Positions 9,161 through 18,680 of a stretch of 22,404 nt of DNA are shown one piece after another. The position numbers and the translations under genes are program-made. Below the pieces are notes generated by a model that saw only the letters and a program-made list of their open reading frames with translations, made no database searches and was not told the origin of the DNA. How positions within the stretch are numbered: the stretch's first letter is position 1; every line of letters begins with the position of its first letter. The DNA comes from Ophiothrix spiculata (Eukaryota > Echinodermata > Ophiuroidea > Amphilepidida > Ophiotrichidae): the NCBI GenBank assembly GCA_000969725.1, contig JXSR01S029465.1. The stretch is one strand, 5' to 3'.

Positions 9161-9566
9161 TTAATATCCGGGGGGGGGGGGGGCACCCAACTTTGGTTTC
9201 GGTAGGGGTGTGCGGCCCCGATATCTGAAACCCTAGTCTAGGGAGCGGAAGACTGACTCTGAAAAGGGGGTCTAGAGAACTGAAGGAACCAAAAAATGAC
9301 CCTTCAGAACTAGTTTTTTGGGCAAAATTTGGGCTCTGGAAGCATAAATTTTTGAAAATTTGCTTGAAATGGGGGTCTTGGGAACTAAATTTCGAAAAAT
9401 GAGGCTAGGGAACTGAAAATTTTTGAAAATAAGTCTTGCGAACTAAAAGTTGGGCTTGAAATGGGGTCTAGTGAGCGGCAGACAAGGCGTGAAAAGGGGG
9501 TCTTGAGGGCCGCACATACCCGTATCACCTTTCTATGTCAGTGCCCCTCCCCCCCGGGATAATATC
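9161..9566. mobile_element. G-tract-ended element with iterated internal words
   Basis: The ends are CCGGGGG...GGCAC on the left (G run 9170-9183) and GTGCCCC...CCCGGG on the right (9541-9558). Imperfect inverted similarity extends about 50 bp inward to a shared TGTGCGGCCC word. TTAATATC (9161-9168) and ATAATATC (9559-9566) flank the body and agree at 7 of 8 positions, so an 8-bp target copy, as in hAT or P elements, is plausible. The interior carries about eight same-direction variants of GGGTCTTGGGAACTAAA, starting near 9236, 9268, 9331, 9373, 9401, 9431, 9464 and 9498. There is no coding frame. Confidence 0.75.
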
Positions 9567-10080
9567 AAAACAATCCAGGCAATTAAAATGTATTCAAACT
9601 CAAGACACTTTACGGATCCCCTTCAAACCATCCATTTCAAATACCAGCTTAATCATCTTTTAATTTGTCACCACCAATTACCAAGACAATGACTAAACTA
9701 AATGACTGGGCTTATTAAACTTGGAACGATCTCTAAATGACCTGTTGACAAATGCCATCGAACAATACTTTCAAGTGCGTGTGACTTGTTAGCATGCCAG
9801 ATTGTGATCACTGTCAAAACAGAAAATGTAGTGAGCAAAATTGGAAAAAATCACGAGATTTGAGAAATGCGTTCCTAGACATGTGTTTCTAGATTCTAAA
9901 AAGCATAAGAGGTCCAACTTTTATTTTTTCAACATTTAGTTAGGTTGTTTACAAATCAATGGTCCAAGAACATGTTTTTTTTTTGGACCACAGTCCAAAC
10001 TATAAGATGTATGAATGCAGGGGAAAAAATATTAAAAATTCTGATAAACAAGTGAAAAAATTGAGTAGCACTAAAGTTTT
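9567..10080. other. Intergenic DNA, nothing identified
   Basis: Non-coding, AT-rich. A small hairpin (GGTCC near 9961 against GGACC near 9984, around a T run) is the only visible structure. Confidence 0.5.
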
Positions 10081-10154
10081 GATTTAAATTAATGATTTAA
10101 AAAAAAAATTAAATCACGATTAAAATCATGATTTAAATCAATTGATTTAAATCG
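10081..10154. repeat. ATTTAAATC palindromic cluster
   Basis: Repeated GATTTAAAT and ATTTAAATC words in both orientations make an almost pure A/T tract that can fold back on itself in several registers. It is a simple-sequence-like repeat without coding content. It may be the end of an old element, but I cannot define its borders. Confidence 0.6.
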
Positions 10155-10745
10155 TGCCAACCTTGGTAGTGAGCAGTACATAATTCATCAAAATGTGTCA
10201 CATTTATGTATTTGATTCATGAGCAATATAAATCAAGCAATTTGACAAATAGATCCTATAGGTTACAGAGGATTTACTTTATTGTCATTAATTTCTAACA
10301 CTTTTTGACCAGCCCATTCATTATGAGACTCGGAGGCCGCACATCATTTTCGAAGAGAAATGAACCCTTTCCACTCTGACCACTTTTTCCACCCAAGGCT
10401 GAAGGCATTTTAGCAGAAGGATTTCACCTTTATTTTCTAGATATTTATAAATTTATCAATAGTATCTGTTTTTTGTAATATGAACGGTACACATTGCCTG
10501 GTATAGTGTTTTTGAACGCAAGAGGCAGTGAGGATAGTTATACTTCAGTTTTATTTAGGGCGTCTGGGGGATGTCCTTCACCTGAGCTAACAGTAATTTA
10601 GGGCGTCCTCCATACACCCTACAGCAGGAAAAGTTTAATACAAAGTCACCATGTCATAAAGAAATCATTCAAAGCAAACATAAAATACATAAAAACATTC
10701 AGAAAAGGTATACTTTAGGTTGGAGATCCTATCAATATTACTTGA
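10155..10745. other. Intergenic DNA, nothing identified
   Basis: No coding signal. The word ATTTAGGGCGTC occurs twice in direct orientation (near 10554 and 10597), which may be a small local duplication. Confidence 0.45.
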
Positions 10746-10808
10746 CCTTAACCCCACCCCACCCCAAACCAACAATAACCCTAAACTAAACCTAACCCTA
10801 ACCCTAAA
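10746..10808 (-). repeat. Interstitial telomere-like repeat
   Basis: CCTAACCCTAACCCTAAA (10791-10808) contains three CCCTAA-type units, which is TTAGGG on the minus strand, the telomere repeat of most animals. It is preceded by decayed units (AACCCCACCCC, ATAACCCTAAACTAAA). It is short and degenerate, so an old internal telomere-like tract is likely rather than a chromosome end. Confidence 0.75.
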
Positions 10809-11817
10809 ATTCTGGATGGGAGTTAAAGTTCACTTGGTCCAAACATACTATCCTCTCATTTTTAAAAAATCTGTAAGATGCTGTGATGAATATCAGCTCA
10901 AGCAACAAAGATAGTGGCGAATTGAGCGTGAAAATTAATGTAGCACGAAATCTACTATGCTCATCTCTTCTAAGGGTTTCTCTACTTTTTTTCAAAATTT
11001 TGAGTTTAACTTTGTTTGCAAAACTAGCGGGAAAACTAGTCATGATGATTTCACAGTATTTCTTTCAATAATTTCAAACACGGAACACATTCATGTACCA
11101 TGAACATGTTGATGAAAATTAATTTGCGAGAATTAAAACCTTCATCTAATCTGAATCACTCTCCCTCAATCATCACATGCAAAAAGGGTAAGACTCAGGC
11201 TATCACCATCCACACCCATGTTAATTCCTGTAAATGATACGGCAAGTTAAAGCGCTAATTCAACACCCAATTTGTATCCCTTTTCTAACACCATTATCAT
11301 GATTTTAACCTTTCCTTCCTTCCAGATATTTAAATTGCAAATTCATTTTATTCAAATAAGTCTTACATCAAAATATAGCCTTAGAGCTAAATCTTTTAAC
11401 TTAGTTGAAAATTAAATTGGTAATATTGTTGAATATTGTATAAACATATATGTATTTGTGCCTTCGTGATATATGTAAAACAAAACTTGCCCGCAAATTG
11501 AAATGGGCCAAGGGGTTAGAAATTTGCAATTCTTTTTGTTATTGTTGTGACTGGAAAAGAAACTTAGCCAATGGGGAGGAATGACATTTTACAAATGGAT
11601 TTTTTTTTGTTTGGGATTTAAATAAACAAATAGTTTCTTACTGATAAACTTGCTTTAACACTAGCTTAACCTTAACACCATTGACAAAATACACTAAAAT
11701 GTACAGTCCTTGAGCAAGGTATTACCTCTCAAGTGCTCCTCACCATTTAGGCTAAATATGCGAAGTCATTATTCAATGGCAAGCTACTAGCCCAAATATT
11801 TAAAAGATGCAGGGTCT
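10809..11817. other. Intergenic DNA, nothing identified
   Basis: AT-rich with short frames only. Two overlapping frames on opposite strands (10804-11043 minus and 10883-11071 plus) have no recognisable motif and at most one can be real; I accept neither. Confidence 0.5.
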
Positions 11818-12497
11818 CTCTGATACGAAGCTTTATTTGGGTCATTTCAGGTTGCGACTCGCAGGGCGAAATTTCGAGTGGCGACCTTAAATTTTGACTT
11901 GTGACCTGAATTTTCGACATACGTAACTAAAAATTTCGCCGTACGTATCATAAGATTTCGCCTTACGTATGGCAAAACTTCATGTTAGAATAAGTCTAAA
12001 TTTCGCCCTTCAGAAAATAGTTTTGCATACCGCTCGGCACTAATAGGTACCACTTTCCTTAGGTAGCTTGAATTACAACCCTAGGCCTAAGCTTCGAAAC
12101 ATTTTATGATGATATAAACTTGTACCAATACAAGTAAGCTTCACAATATATTGTGATCAACAAACAAATCATGCATGATCAAAATGTGGCAAATCATGTC
12201 CATGAGGATAAAATTAAGCAGAATGTATATTGAAATCATTCTGCTGGATGTGTTTCTAATGTAAACAATCGCTAAATACAGTATAATATTATGTCAGCTA
12301 TGGAGATGGGCAATATCGTGAAAAAGTGTGATTAAAGCAAAATTTCGTGTTGCGACCCGAAATTTCGCCTTACAAAAAGGACGAAATTTCGCATTATGAA
12401 TTTATAACCCGAAATTTCGCTATAAGTATGTCGAAATTTTGAAACGCAACTCGCAAATCGCAACCCGAAATGATACAAATAAAGCTTCGTACTCTGA
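11818..12497. mobile_element. Element with 34-bp inverted repeats and CGAAATTTCG palindromes
   Basis: CTCTGA at 11818-11823 and 12492-12497 flanks a 668-bp body exactly. The ends begin TACGAAGCTTTATTTG, and the inverted similarity runs 34 bp (11824-11857 and 12458-12491) with three mismatches. Inside both ends lies the palindrome CGAAATTTCG: 11867-11876 on the left; 12358-12367, 12382-12391 and 12410-12419 on the right. Several degenerate copies are also present. These are candidate transposase binding sites. There is no coding frame, so the element is non-autonomous. A 6-bp target copy is uncommon and the superfamily is unknown to me. Confidence 0.85.
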
Positions 12498-12939
12498 CCC
12501 ATTTACAGAACACTTCCTGTCAAAGACTGTAACATTGACTCAGAATGAACTACAACACTGACAAGTTGACAACTGACATCTTGATCTTGGTCTTATCAGG
12601 CTTAGAGGGATCTGAACATTTCATTTGTCTATTATGAAGTTGAAACACTGAGCAACAAAACATTGTACCACTTATTTTTGACCTAAATGGTAATCTCATT
12701 TCCTTTCAACATTCCAGATATATCACATATTTCTATGAAAGCAGCTTTTTCCTTCTATATTTTTTTAAGTACAGTTATACAAACCTGCCAAGATGCGTCA
12801 AAGATCAAAAATGTCACTAATTTTTAAAAGGGCAAAGTAAATTTGTCATTTTCTGAATTAGAAAAATCTAAATCTTGGTAGATAGTATATTTAATTGTTT
12901 ATGACAATAATCACTTTAATTTAAAAATCACCTTGTTTA
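12498..12939. other. Intergenic DNA, nothing identified
   Basis: Non-coding AT-rich sequence between two repeats, with no structure seen. Confidence 0.5.
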
Positions 12940-13180
12940 GGCTTTCGCCAAGGAAATCCAACTTGGTACTTGGTACCAAGTAAGCTAAAGGAGCTTATAT
13001 TCAACAGGGCTCCAAGATGTTTTTTAAATTCAGTTTTGAATGCAGGAAGACCGGAGTACCCGGAGAAAAACCTGGGGAAGCGAGCATGGACTGAAAATCG
13101 AATGCACATAAAGCGCCGGGCGCGGAACTCGAACACAGGACCTCATTGGTGCAAGGCGAGGGAACAAGCGCTGCGCCTCT
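12940..13180 (-). mobile_element. tRNA-derived SINE
   Basis: Read on the minus strand, 13180-13117 resembles a decayed tRNA. It has an A-box-like GGCGCAGCGCTTG, then CTTGCACCAATGAGGTCC, and a B-box-like TGTTCGAGTTCC (13124-13135; consensus GGTTCGANTCC). The segment around the anticodon position and variable region resembles tRNA-Ala (TGC). Downstream is a GC-rich body with TTTTTCTCCGGGTACTCCGG (within 13045-13072), a word I associate with dispersed repeats in many animal genomes, though I cannot name the family. The tail toward 12940 contains the 14-bp palindrome ACTTGGTACCAAGT (12968-12981). The RNA polymerase III boxes are degenerate, so this copy is probably inactive. The frames of 60 to 142 codons over it are artefacts of its higher GC content. 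The downstream end is approximate. Confidence 0.75.
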
Positions 13181-13695
13181 GTTCAAACTTTGTTTTTGTC
13201 CCTAAAAACGAAACAACCTCTAACAATGTTATGTCAGCAATGTGTTTTGTAAATAGGCCTATAGTCTGCTTTTATGAACCAAATTTTATTGAAAAATTCC
13301 TTTGGGAAAGCAGATTTCAATTTTGTTGGCTCCCGGCGTTAAAAAATGAAAATTTGACTCAAATTAGTTATCTGGCTGGCATTTTGAAACAGGATTAATG
13401 ATTTTCAAATTTTTTGTTTCATATAAATTATATTGAATTGGTGTATCATTGACTACAGTTTTAAAGAATAAATAACATTGAGAACATTATTTAAAGCAAT
13501 CAAAATCTTGGGTTCATATCCCCCCCCCCCCCCCTTTGTGCACTAACGGGGCTCTAAAACACCTTATGCATAAGTGTTAAAAAGAATGATATAATAAGAT
13601 ATAATTCAAATTTCCCAAACTAAAATTTTCAGTCTTCTACGAGAATTCAGATTTTGAGTTCCACAAATGTTACTCTAAACCACAAGTGCTGATAT
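13181..13695. other. Intergenic DNA with a C15 tract
   Basis: No gene. A run of 15 C (13520-13534) may mark the end of an element like the other C/G-tract elements in the window, but I found no partner end. Confidence 0.45.
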
Positions 13696-13920
13696 TTAGG
13701 GGTGCACCATTAGATTTCCAGGGGGGAGCAGGAAGTTTTTAGAAAAAAAATTCCCCCTCCATAGACAGAAGAAAAAAATTCACCACTGAACATGGAATAG
13801 GGGGAAAAACAGTAATTTCCAAGAAAAAAAACTCGCCCCCAAACGGGATGCGGAAAAAAAAAATTCAACCCTAAACCCAACTTCCTGCTCCCCACTGGAA
13901 ATCTAATGGTGCGTCCCTTA
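13696..13920. mobile_element. PIF/Harbinger-like MITE
   Basis: TTA at 13696-13698 and 13918-13920 flanks a 219-bp body. The terminal inverted repeats are 37 bp with three mismatches and contain GCACCATTAGATTTCCAG. The interior has iterated A-runs followed by TTC and C-runs and is non-coding. A 3-bp TTA target with ends starting GGG is the pattern of PIF/Harbinger MITEs. The 61-codon minus frame across it is not a gene. Confidence 0.85.
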
Positions 13921-14064
13921 TGAGACTAGATATATGGATTCACCTCTGGATTCCTCACTATCTGGCCATACGACCTTAAGTTTAGTAAAAAGATCGTCCT
14001 CAAATAGTCTGTCATCATAATCTTCCATTGCATCTAAAACCCATGTTCCTAAATTCAATTTCTC
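13918..14064 (-). pseudogene. Short coding-like frame, possible exon or gene relic
   Basis: From just after an in-frame TAA at 14065-14067 a minus-strand frame of 48 codons ends in TAA at 13918-13920. Its product has a protein-like composition, with EKLNLGTWVLDA followed by MEDYDDRLFEDDLFTKLKVV and WPDSEESRGES. An internal AG|GTGAAT could be a splice donor. A diverged copy of the ATGGAAGA..TGATGACAGA stretch occurs about 193 bp away (near 14200-14221), broken by stops in the matching frame. I recognise no family. It could be an exon of an unsampled gene, a degraded transposase or chance. Confidence 0.3.
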
Positions 14065-14228
14065 TTACTTCCTAACATAGCATCCAAGATAGTGTATATT
14101 CGACTTGATATTAATGTACTGATTTTTATGACATTAGATAGATTCTTACTATCAGACGTCATACAGGCTGTATATATTTAGTTAAAGACAGCATCATACT
14201 TTCTGTCATCACGTCTTCCATTTTGGCT

Positions 14229-15407
14229 TATCGTCACTATCTCATCCCGGAATCTAACATGCAAGCTTCAAAATCCAATTTAGATGAATTCTAAACTTAG
14301 TACAGTACTACTTTTTGCCATAGAATTTATTTATGTGGTAATGTACGATGATGGTACGCTCTGAAACAAATATCAAAGTGAATTTGTTCGAGGAGCCAAC
14401 GTCCTATGGGACATGGTGCATAGATAGATGGATATATCAAATATGAAACAAACTTCCCTATTTTCTTTAATCCCTCCCTGTTTTTTTATTTTCATTTTTT
14501 TGAAATAGGAAAAGGTAAAAATCGGTTTGGTTTAAAAAGGACAAAACAATTGTAGACAATCAACTAGATGACTTGCTTTACTTTTTCAAAAATAAACTTG
14601 TCAAGTTGTCAATTAAATTTAAAATCATTTCTCTACATCAAATAATTATCTTCATCATATGTATGTGACACGATACATCAAAACGTACTTGTTGGGTCCA
14701 AAAATCAAAATTGAGTTTTAAGTATGACTGAAAAGCTTGCTTAATCAGCTTTAAAATGATACCATCATTAAAGGCATCGGACATTCTGTTACTGAGCAAT
14801 GACAAAACAAAGAATGACAACATTGACGGATTTACAAAACACACTTCTGAGAAAAACTAATTTGAAAATCATGACAATTTTAAGAGACAGAGACATTTTC
14901 AGCGAAAACTGGATCTGACCAAAAATCTATGATCTGACTTGGTCACAAACAACTATTTTTTTACATTTAGAGTGTGTATTTGTTCGGAACAGAAGTTGAT
15001 TCATTGAAAATACATACTTCAAACACCTAATTTTTACGATATCTAAAAATCGACCTGCCGACAATTTTCACTCATTTTCAACTTCAGAAGGCCATAATTC
15101 AGAAACCAGTTTGCCAAAAAGTTGTACCTTTAGATGCAACACGTCACATATTTTATGTCAACATTAAATCTCATTTTCATTTTGACTGCCCTTTACCAAA
15201 GCAATGATAATCAGCTGTCAGCTGCTGTAAAATTGCATAACCAAATACAAATATCAAACTTCACTTAATAAATACCACTAAAATGAACTGTGTACACTAT
15301 ATAGAGTAATAACTGATGCATTAAGAATATATTGTACTCTACAAATGCCAAATTAAATCTTGTTATCAAATGTTGTTTCACTGTGGCAATGCCACTGGAA
15401 ACCAGAC
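14229..15407. other. Intergenic DNA, nothing identified
   Basis: AT-rich. One short minus frame (14638-14844) has no recognisable motif. No repeat borders were found. Confidence 0.5.
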
Positions 15408-15435
15408 ATTTAGCGGGCTCAATTTAGCGGGCTCA
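15408..15435. repeat. Two exact tandem copies of a 14-bp unit
   Basis: ATTTAGCGGGCTCA at 15408-15421 is repeated exactly at 15422-15435. It is a minimal minisatellite or a replication slip. Confidence 0.9.
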
Positions 15436-16039
15436 GATTTTTTAACCTCAACACTTTCAATATATTTTTCAATTTGCAACAGCTGGATTTTTAAATATAC
15501 GTTTGAACATTTTTTATTCACAAGTTTGTGGTTCTTACAAAATCAATTACACTAAAACTTCTAAATTATATGCACAATTTTTCTTGTAAAAATACACTTG
15601 TCACTGTCATGAAAGATTAATATAGCAGGATATAGGTCACTCTGCATCTCAAGTGGCGCTTGACTAGTAATTTGGTCAATGGATGCAGGCGTGAGATGGG
15701 ATATTTTGAGATCTGGAACAATGAGCTGATGTCTTTGTCTCACTGATTTTCTTTCCCAATTTTGAAGTAAAGCCACACGAATTGGCAATATTGGAGCAAA
15801 AATTAGAATGATGACCCTATCCATTTTTTTTACTTATTTTACACAATATATCCGAGTTTCAGATTTCAGATCTTTCTAAGTCTATGATTATCAAAAACAA
15901 AAACAAAGTAAATGTTGTGTTGCCCTCAAGTGGACTTTCTGAAAAATTGGGTGGAAAATATTTTTTTAATTATTATGATATTTTATTTGCACATTTCTTC
16001 CCTTTTTTCCCGGCAACAAATCCATTTTTGTACACCCAA
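15436..16039. other. Intergenic DNA, no confident gene
   Basis: Contains an 87-codon minus frame (15561-15824) with a hydrophobic N-terminus. I cannot match it to a family or find clear splice sites. The right-hand part may be the upstream portion of the poly(A)-tailed retrocopy that ends at 16093. Confidence 0.4.
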
Positions 16040-16093
16040 AATAAATTCAAGTCGATTTTAAAAACTGACAAGCAAAAAAAAAAAAAAAAAAAA
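16040..16093 (+). mobile_element. 3' end of a retroposed transcript (AATAAA plus poly(A))
   Basis: AATAAA at 16040-16045 is followed 28 bp later by a run of 20 A (16074-16093). This is the spacing of a polyadenylation signal and tail in a reverse-transcribed RNA. The upstream border, source RNA and target duplication could not be identified. A chance A-run is the alternative. Confidence 0.4.
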
Positions 16094-17076
16094 GTTTTTA
16101 AGCGTTTTCTGCACATCTCTTGACACAATTTTCTGCTTTCCCGAATGTTTCCTGTCTAGCAGCTGCTCTCTCATTTTTCTTGTCCTTCTCGATTTTTCCC
16201 GCTTGCTGTCCCGATTTCCTGCTCGATTTTTTGTGCTGTCTAAAGGATTTTCCGAAAGGATAAAAAATATTTTACAAAAAGTTTGCAAATTGGCAAACTA
16301 GATTGGTTGATTGGTTGCAATTTGCATAGATCTTCTAAAACATCTCATTAATGTCTTTGACTTTTTACAAATTAAATATTGATATTTCAGCCCATTTCAG
16401 TATCAAAGTTTAGCACCAAGACACCATATATAAGATTTATTTCATTATCTGATATGGTAATAATTAAAAATGTAAATAAACTTGAAGTTGAAATATGTAG
16501 GCAAATAGTAAACTTGTATATTAACACAGGATCAAATTATACCAACAAAGGGACATCTCAAGTTCAAAGGACAATGGCAGGTAAATTATTAGTTTGTTTT
16601 GAAATACAATAAATATCTGGCCTCTAACCGACCTCATAAAATCCAATTATCTATAAATATACAGCTATTCATAACATTCTATGTCACAGCTCAGTAGCAG
16701 GAATTTCACATGAAATACCATTTGAAAAGACCAAATTTGGACTTTATTTAATTCTAACATTTTAAAGTATTTTGCCAGAAAGAAATTGACAATCCATAAT
16801 TTTAACTTTCATCATTTTTAAGAATAATGATTTATTTTATTTTATCTCCATTTACAAGTTATATAAAAATGTTAAAGTTGAGGGTTCTTAACTTGGGCTG
16901 ACTTTGAATCAAGTCTGAATACGTTTCATTTAAAAACAATTCTAAATCTACAAATAAAATATTCTTTTCAAATCCGGTTCACAATGTCCAATCCAGTTAA
17001 AATGTCAGTTAGAATAGCCTTGTATTGCTTGTGTTCAAATTCATTATGTATCCACATATATTCAAGAGGATTATGA
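16094..17076. other. Intergenic DNA, nothing identified
   Basis: Includes a pyrimidine-rich stretch (16100-16240) whose minus-strand frame is Lys/Arg-rich and probably an artefact of composition. No gene or repeat border was seen. Confidence 0.45.
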
Positions 17077-17465
17077 TTAAGGTGTCTGGTCCGTGATAGA
17101 TCAGACTGAAATTTTCTGGTAAAAATCGGTATGGATAATATTTTATCGATGTGAAACTGATTTTGGGGAAAATTAGTACAGGGGTCTATGGGAAATGTTC
17201 TAAAGTGACATTATTTAGTGTTGGTTCAAAAACTTCCAAAAAAAAATTTTCACAAAAGTTGTGCACAAGTATGTTCTTTCATATAATTATAAAACAATAA
17301 AAATTGGGGCTCACCGAACTAATTTTCCAGAAAAATATCAAAATATGGCAATTTTTTAGCTTCAAAACTACTCAGAGTAAATGCGCATGCGTATTGCGGC
17401 ACTTACCAACTCGGAAACTAGCGCGTACTGGCACGCATGGACGGCGTGTAGACCAGACACCTTAA
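17077..17465 (+). mobile_element. TTAA-flanked MITE, copy 2
   Basis: TTAA at 17077-17080 and 17462-17465 flanks a 381-bp body beginning GGTGTCTGGTC and ending in its exact inverse GACCAGACACC. It is collinear with copy 1 at 1349-1801; shared words include ATTAGTACAGGGGTCTATGG, AAAGTTGTGCACAAGTATG and TGCGGCACTTACC. It is about 64 bp shorter, chiefly because it lacks the segment of copy 1 around 1430-1510. It is non-coding. Confidence 0.85.
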
Positions 17466-17725
17466 AATGTCAGTTGGAACAGTAATGGGTTACAGTCTTG
17501 TATTGTATTCAAGAGTTTTATGATTTAAAAGCAGGCCAATGTCAAAGGCTGTCTAGTCAAACCATGACCCATTGGAGAGGACACATCCTCTTTTGACCCA
17601 CCTGAAGGCCTATATGCCAAACACTTAAAAGTACAAAAACAATTTGAAAAACATACCTTGAAAGACTGGAAACATTGGAACAAGATACTTTTACAAAAAG
17701 ACCTGGAAGTTCAACAATATGATCC

Positions 17726-18281
17726 AATGCAAACCCGGTGGGGGGGGGGTAGCTGATATTTGTTTTCGGGTAACCACCCGAGTTCCGCAGGTTCCGAAGG
17801 TGACCCTACGTGAGACCAAAAATGGGCAAAAATGAGTGAAATGATACCCTATCTGATACCACTAAGCTACCATATCTATTTGAATGGATACCCTATCCGG
17901 GACCATACCTGTTCATATGAATACCCTATCTGAGACTGTGCGTAAATGTGACGAAATAATTATGACAAGAAATCATCTAGTAAAATGTAATTGTACACCA
18001 TTTGAACACTGTTAACAAGTGTTTCTAGGTATTTGAAGCACTTTCATTGGCAATTTAAAGCACCATTGCCATTAATTCAACCATTCTTTCTTAGTTTGAT
18101 ACCCTATCAGAGACTTGAGAAGCAAAATTTGATACCCTATGTGTGACTTGCAGAGCACCATGTTGATTTTGATACCCTATATTGCAAGTCTTGAGACCTG
18201 TCCAGGTCTCACCTTTTTGGTAACGCGGGTGGTTACCCGGTCAGAATACCCAGTTACCCCCCCCCCCCCCGGGAATGCAAA
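17726..18281. mobile_element. G-tract-ended hAT- or P-like element with six GATACCCTAT words
   Basis: AATGCAAA at 17726-17733 is repeated exactly at 18274-18281, an 8-bp target duplication. The 540-bp body starts CCCGGTGGGG (G run 17740-17749) and ends in C14 (18257-18270) followed by GGG. The inverted similarity extends inward to GGGTAACCACCCG, whose inverse CGGGTGGTTACCC is near the right end. Six copies of (G/A)ATACCCTAT, all in one orientation, start at 17843, 17887, 17920, 18098, 18131 and 18171; most are followed by a TGAGACT-like word. There is no transposase. An 8-bp target copy fits hAT or P elements, while G-tract ends are atypical for both. Confidence 0.85.
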
Positions 18282-18680
18282 GTGCAATTCAGATGTTACC
18301 AGACATTCCCGTGAGAATTAATGCATTGGTTACTGTCATATCACTTTAATATAATAATGACAGTCAAATATTGAATAAATGGGTTAATTCATGTATGATC
18401 TTATTCTTAACACTTGTTGAATAGATCAACTTGATTATCTGTCTGTATGATTGGAGTCATAACAATTTGAAATTTGTTTCTACATGACTAGTTACTGCTT
18501 GTTATATTAGGTTTAAAACATTCTGCAAATTTATTGCCATCATTTAATGCTATCATAATCCCTATTTATAAAATTGTGCAAATTATTGCCATCATTGCTA
18601 TCATAAAATTGTGTAAATTTAAAATCTGTGTTCACATTAATCACACAGTCGGGGATAAGCGCTCTAAAGTGCGACTAGCT
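18282..18680. other. Intergenic DNA with imperfect AT-rich tandem repeats
   Basis: Between about 18530 and 18625 the words TTGCCATCATT, GCTATCATAA and AAAATTGTG recur in the same order, a degenerate local duplication. No gene. Confidence 0.5.

Noticed and set aside
9236..9515. CRISPR-like or satellite array
   Set aside because: The iterated words are irregularly spaced, diverged and enclosed by transposon ends in an animal genome.
13117..13180. Functional tRNA gene on the minus strand
   Set aside because: A and B boxes are degenerate, no acceptor stem pairs, and it continues into a SINE body.
12970..13398. 142-codon plus-strand frame, the longest outside FAM110
   Set aside because: Its first two thirds are the antisense of a tRNA-derived SINE and the rest is AT-rich with no domain.
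15561..15824. 87-codon minus-strand frame with a hydrophobic start, possible secreted peptide
   Set aside because: No recognisable family, no supporting splice or promoter signals, and of a length expected by chance in AT-rich DNA.
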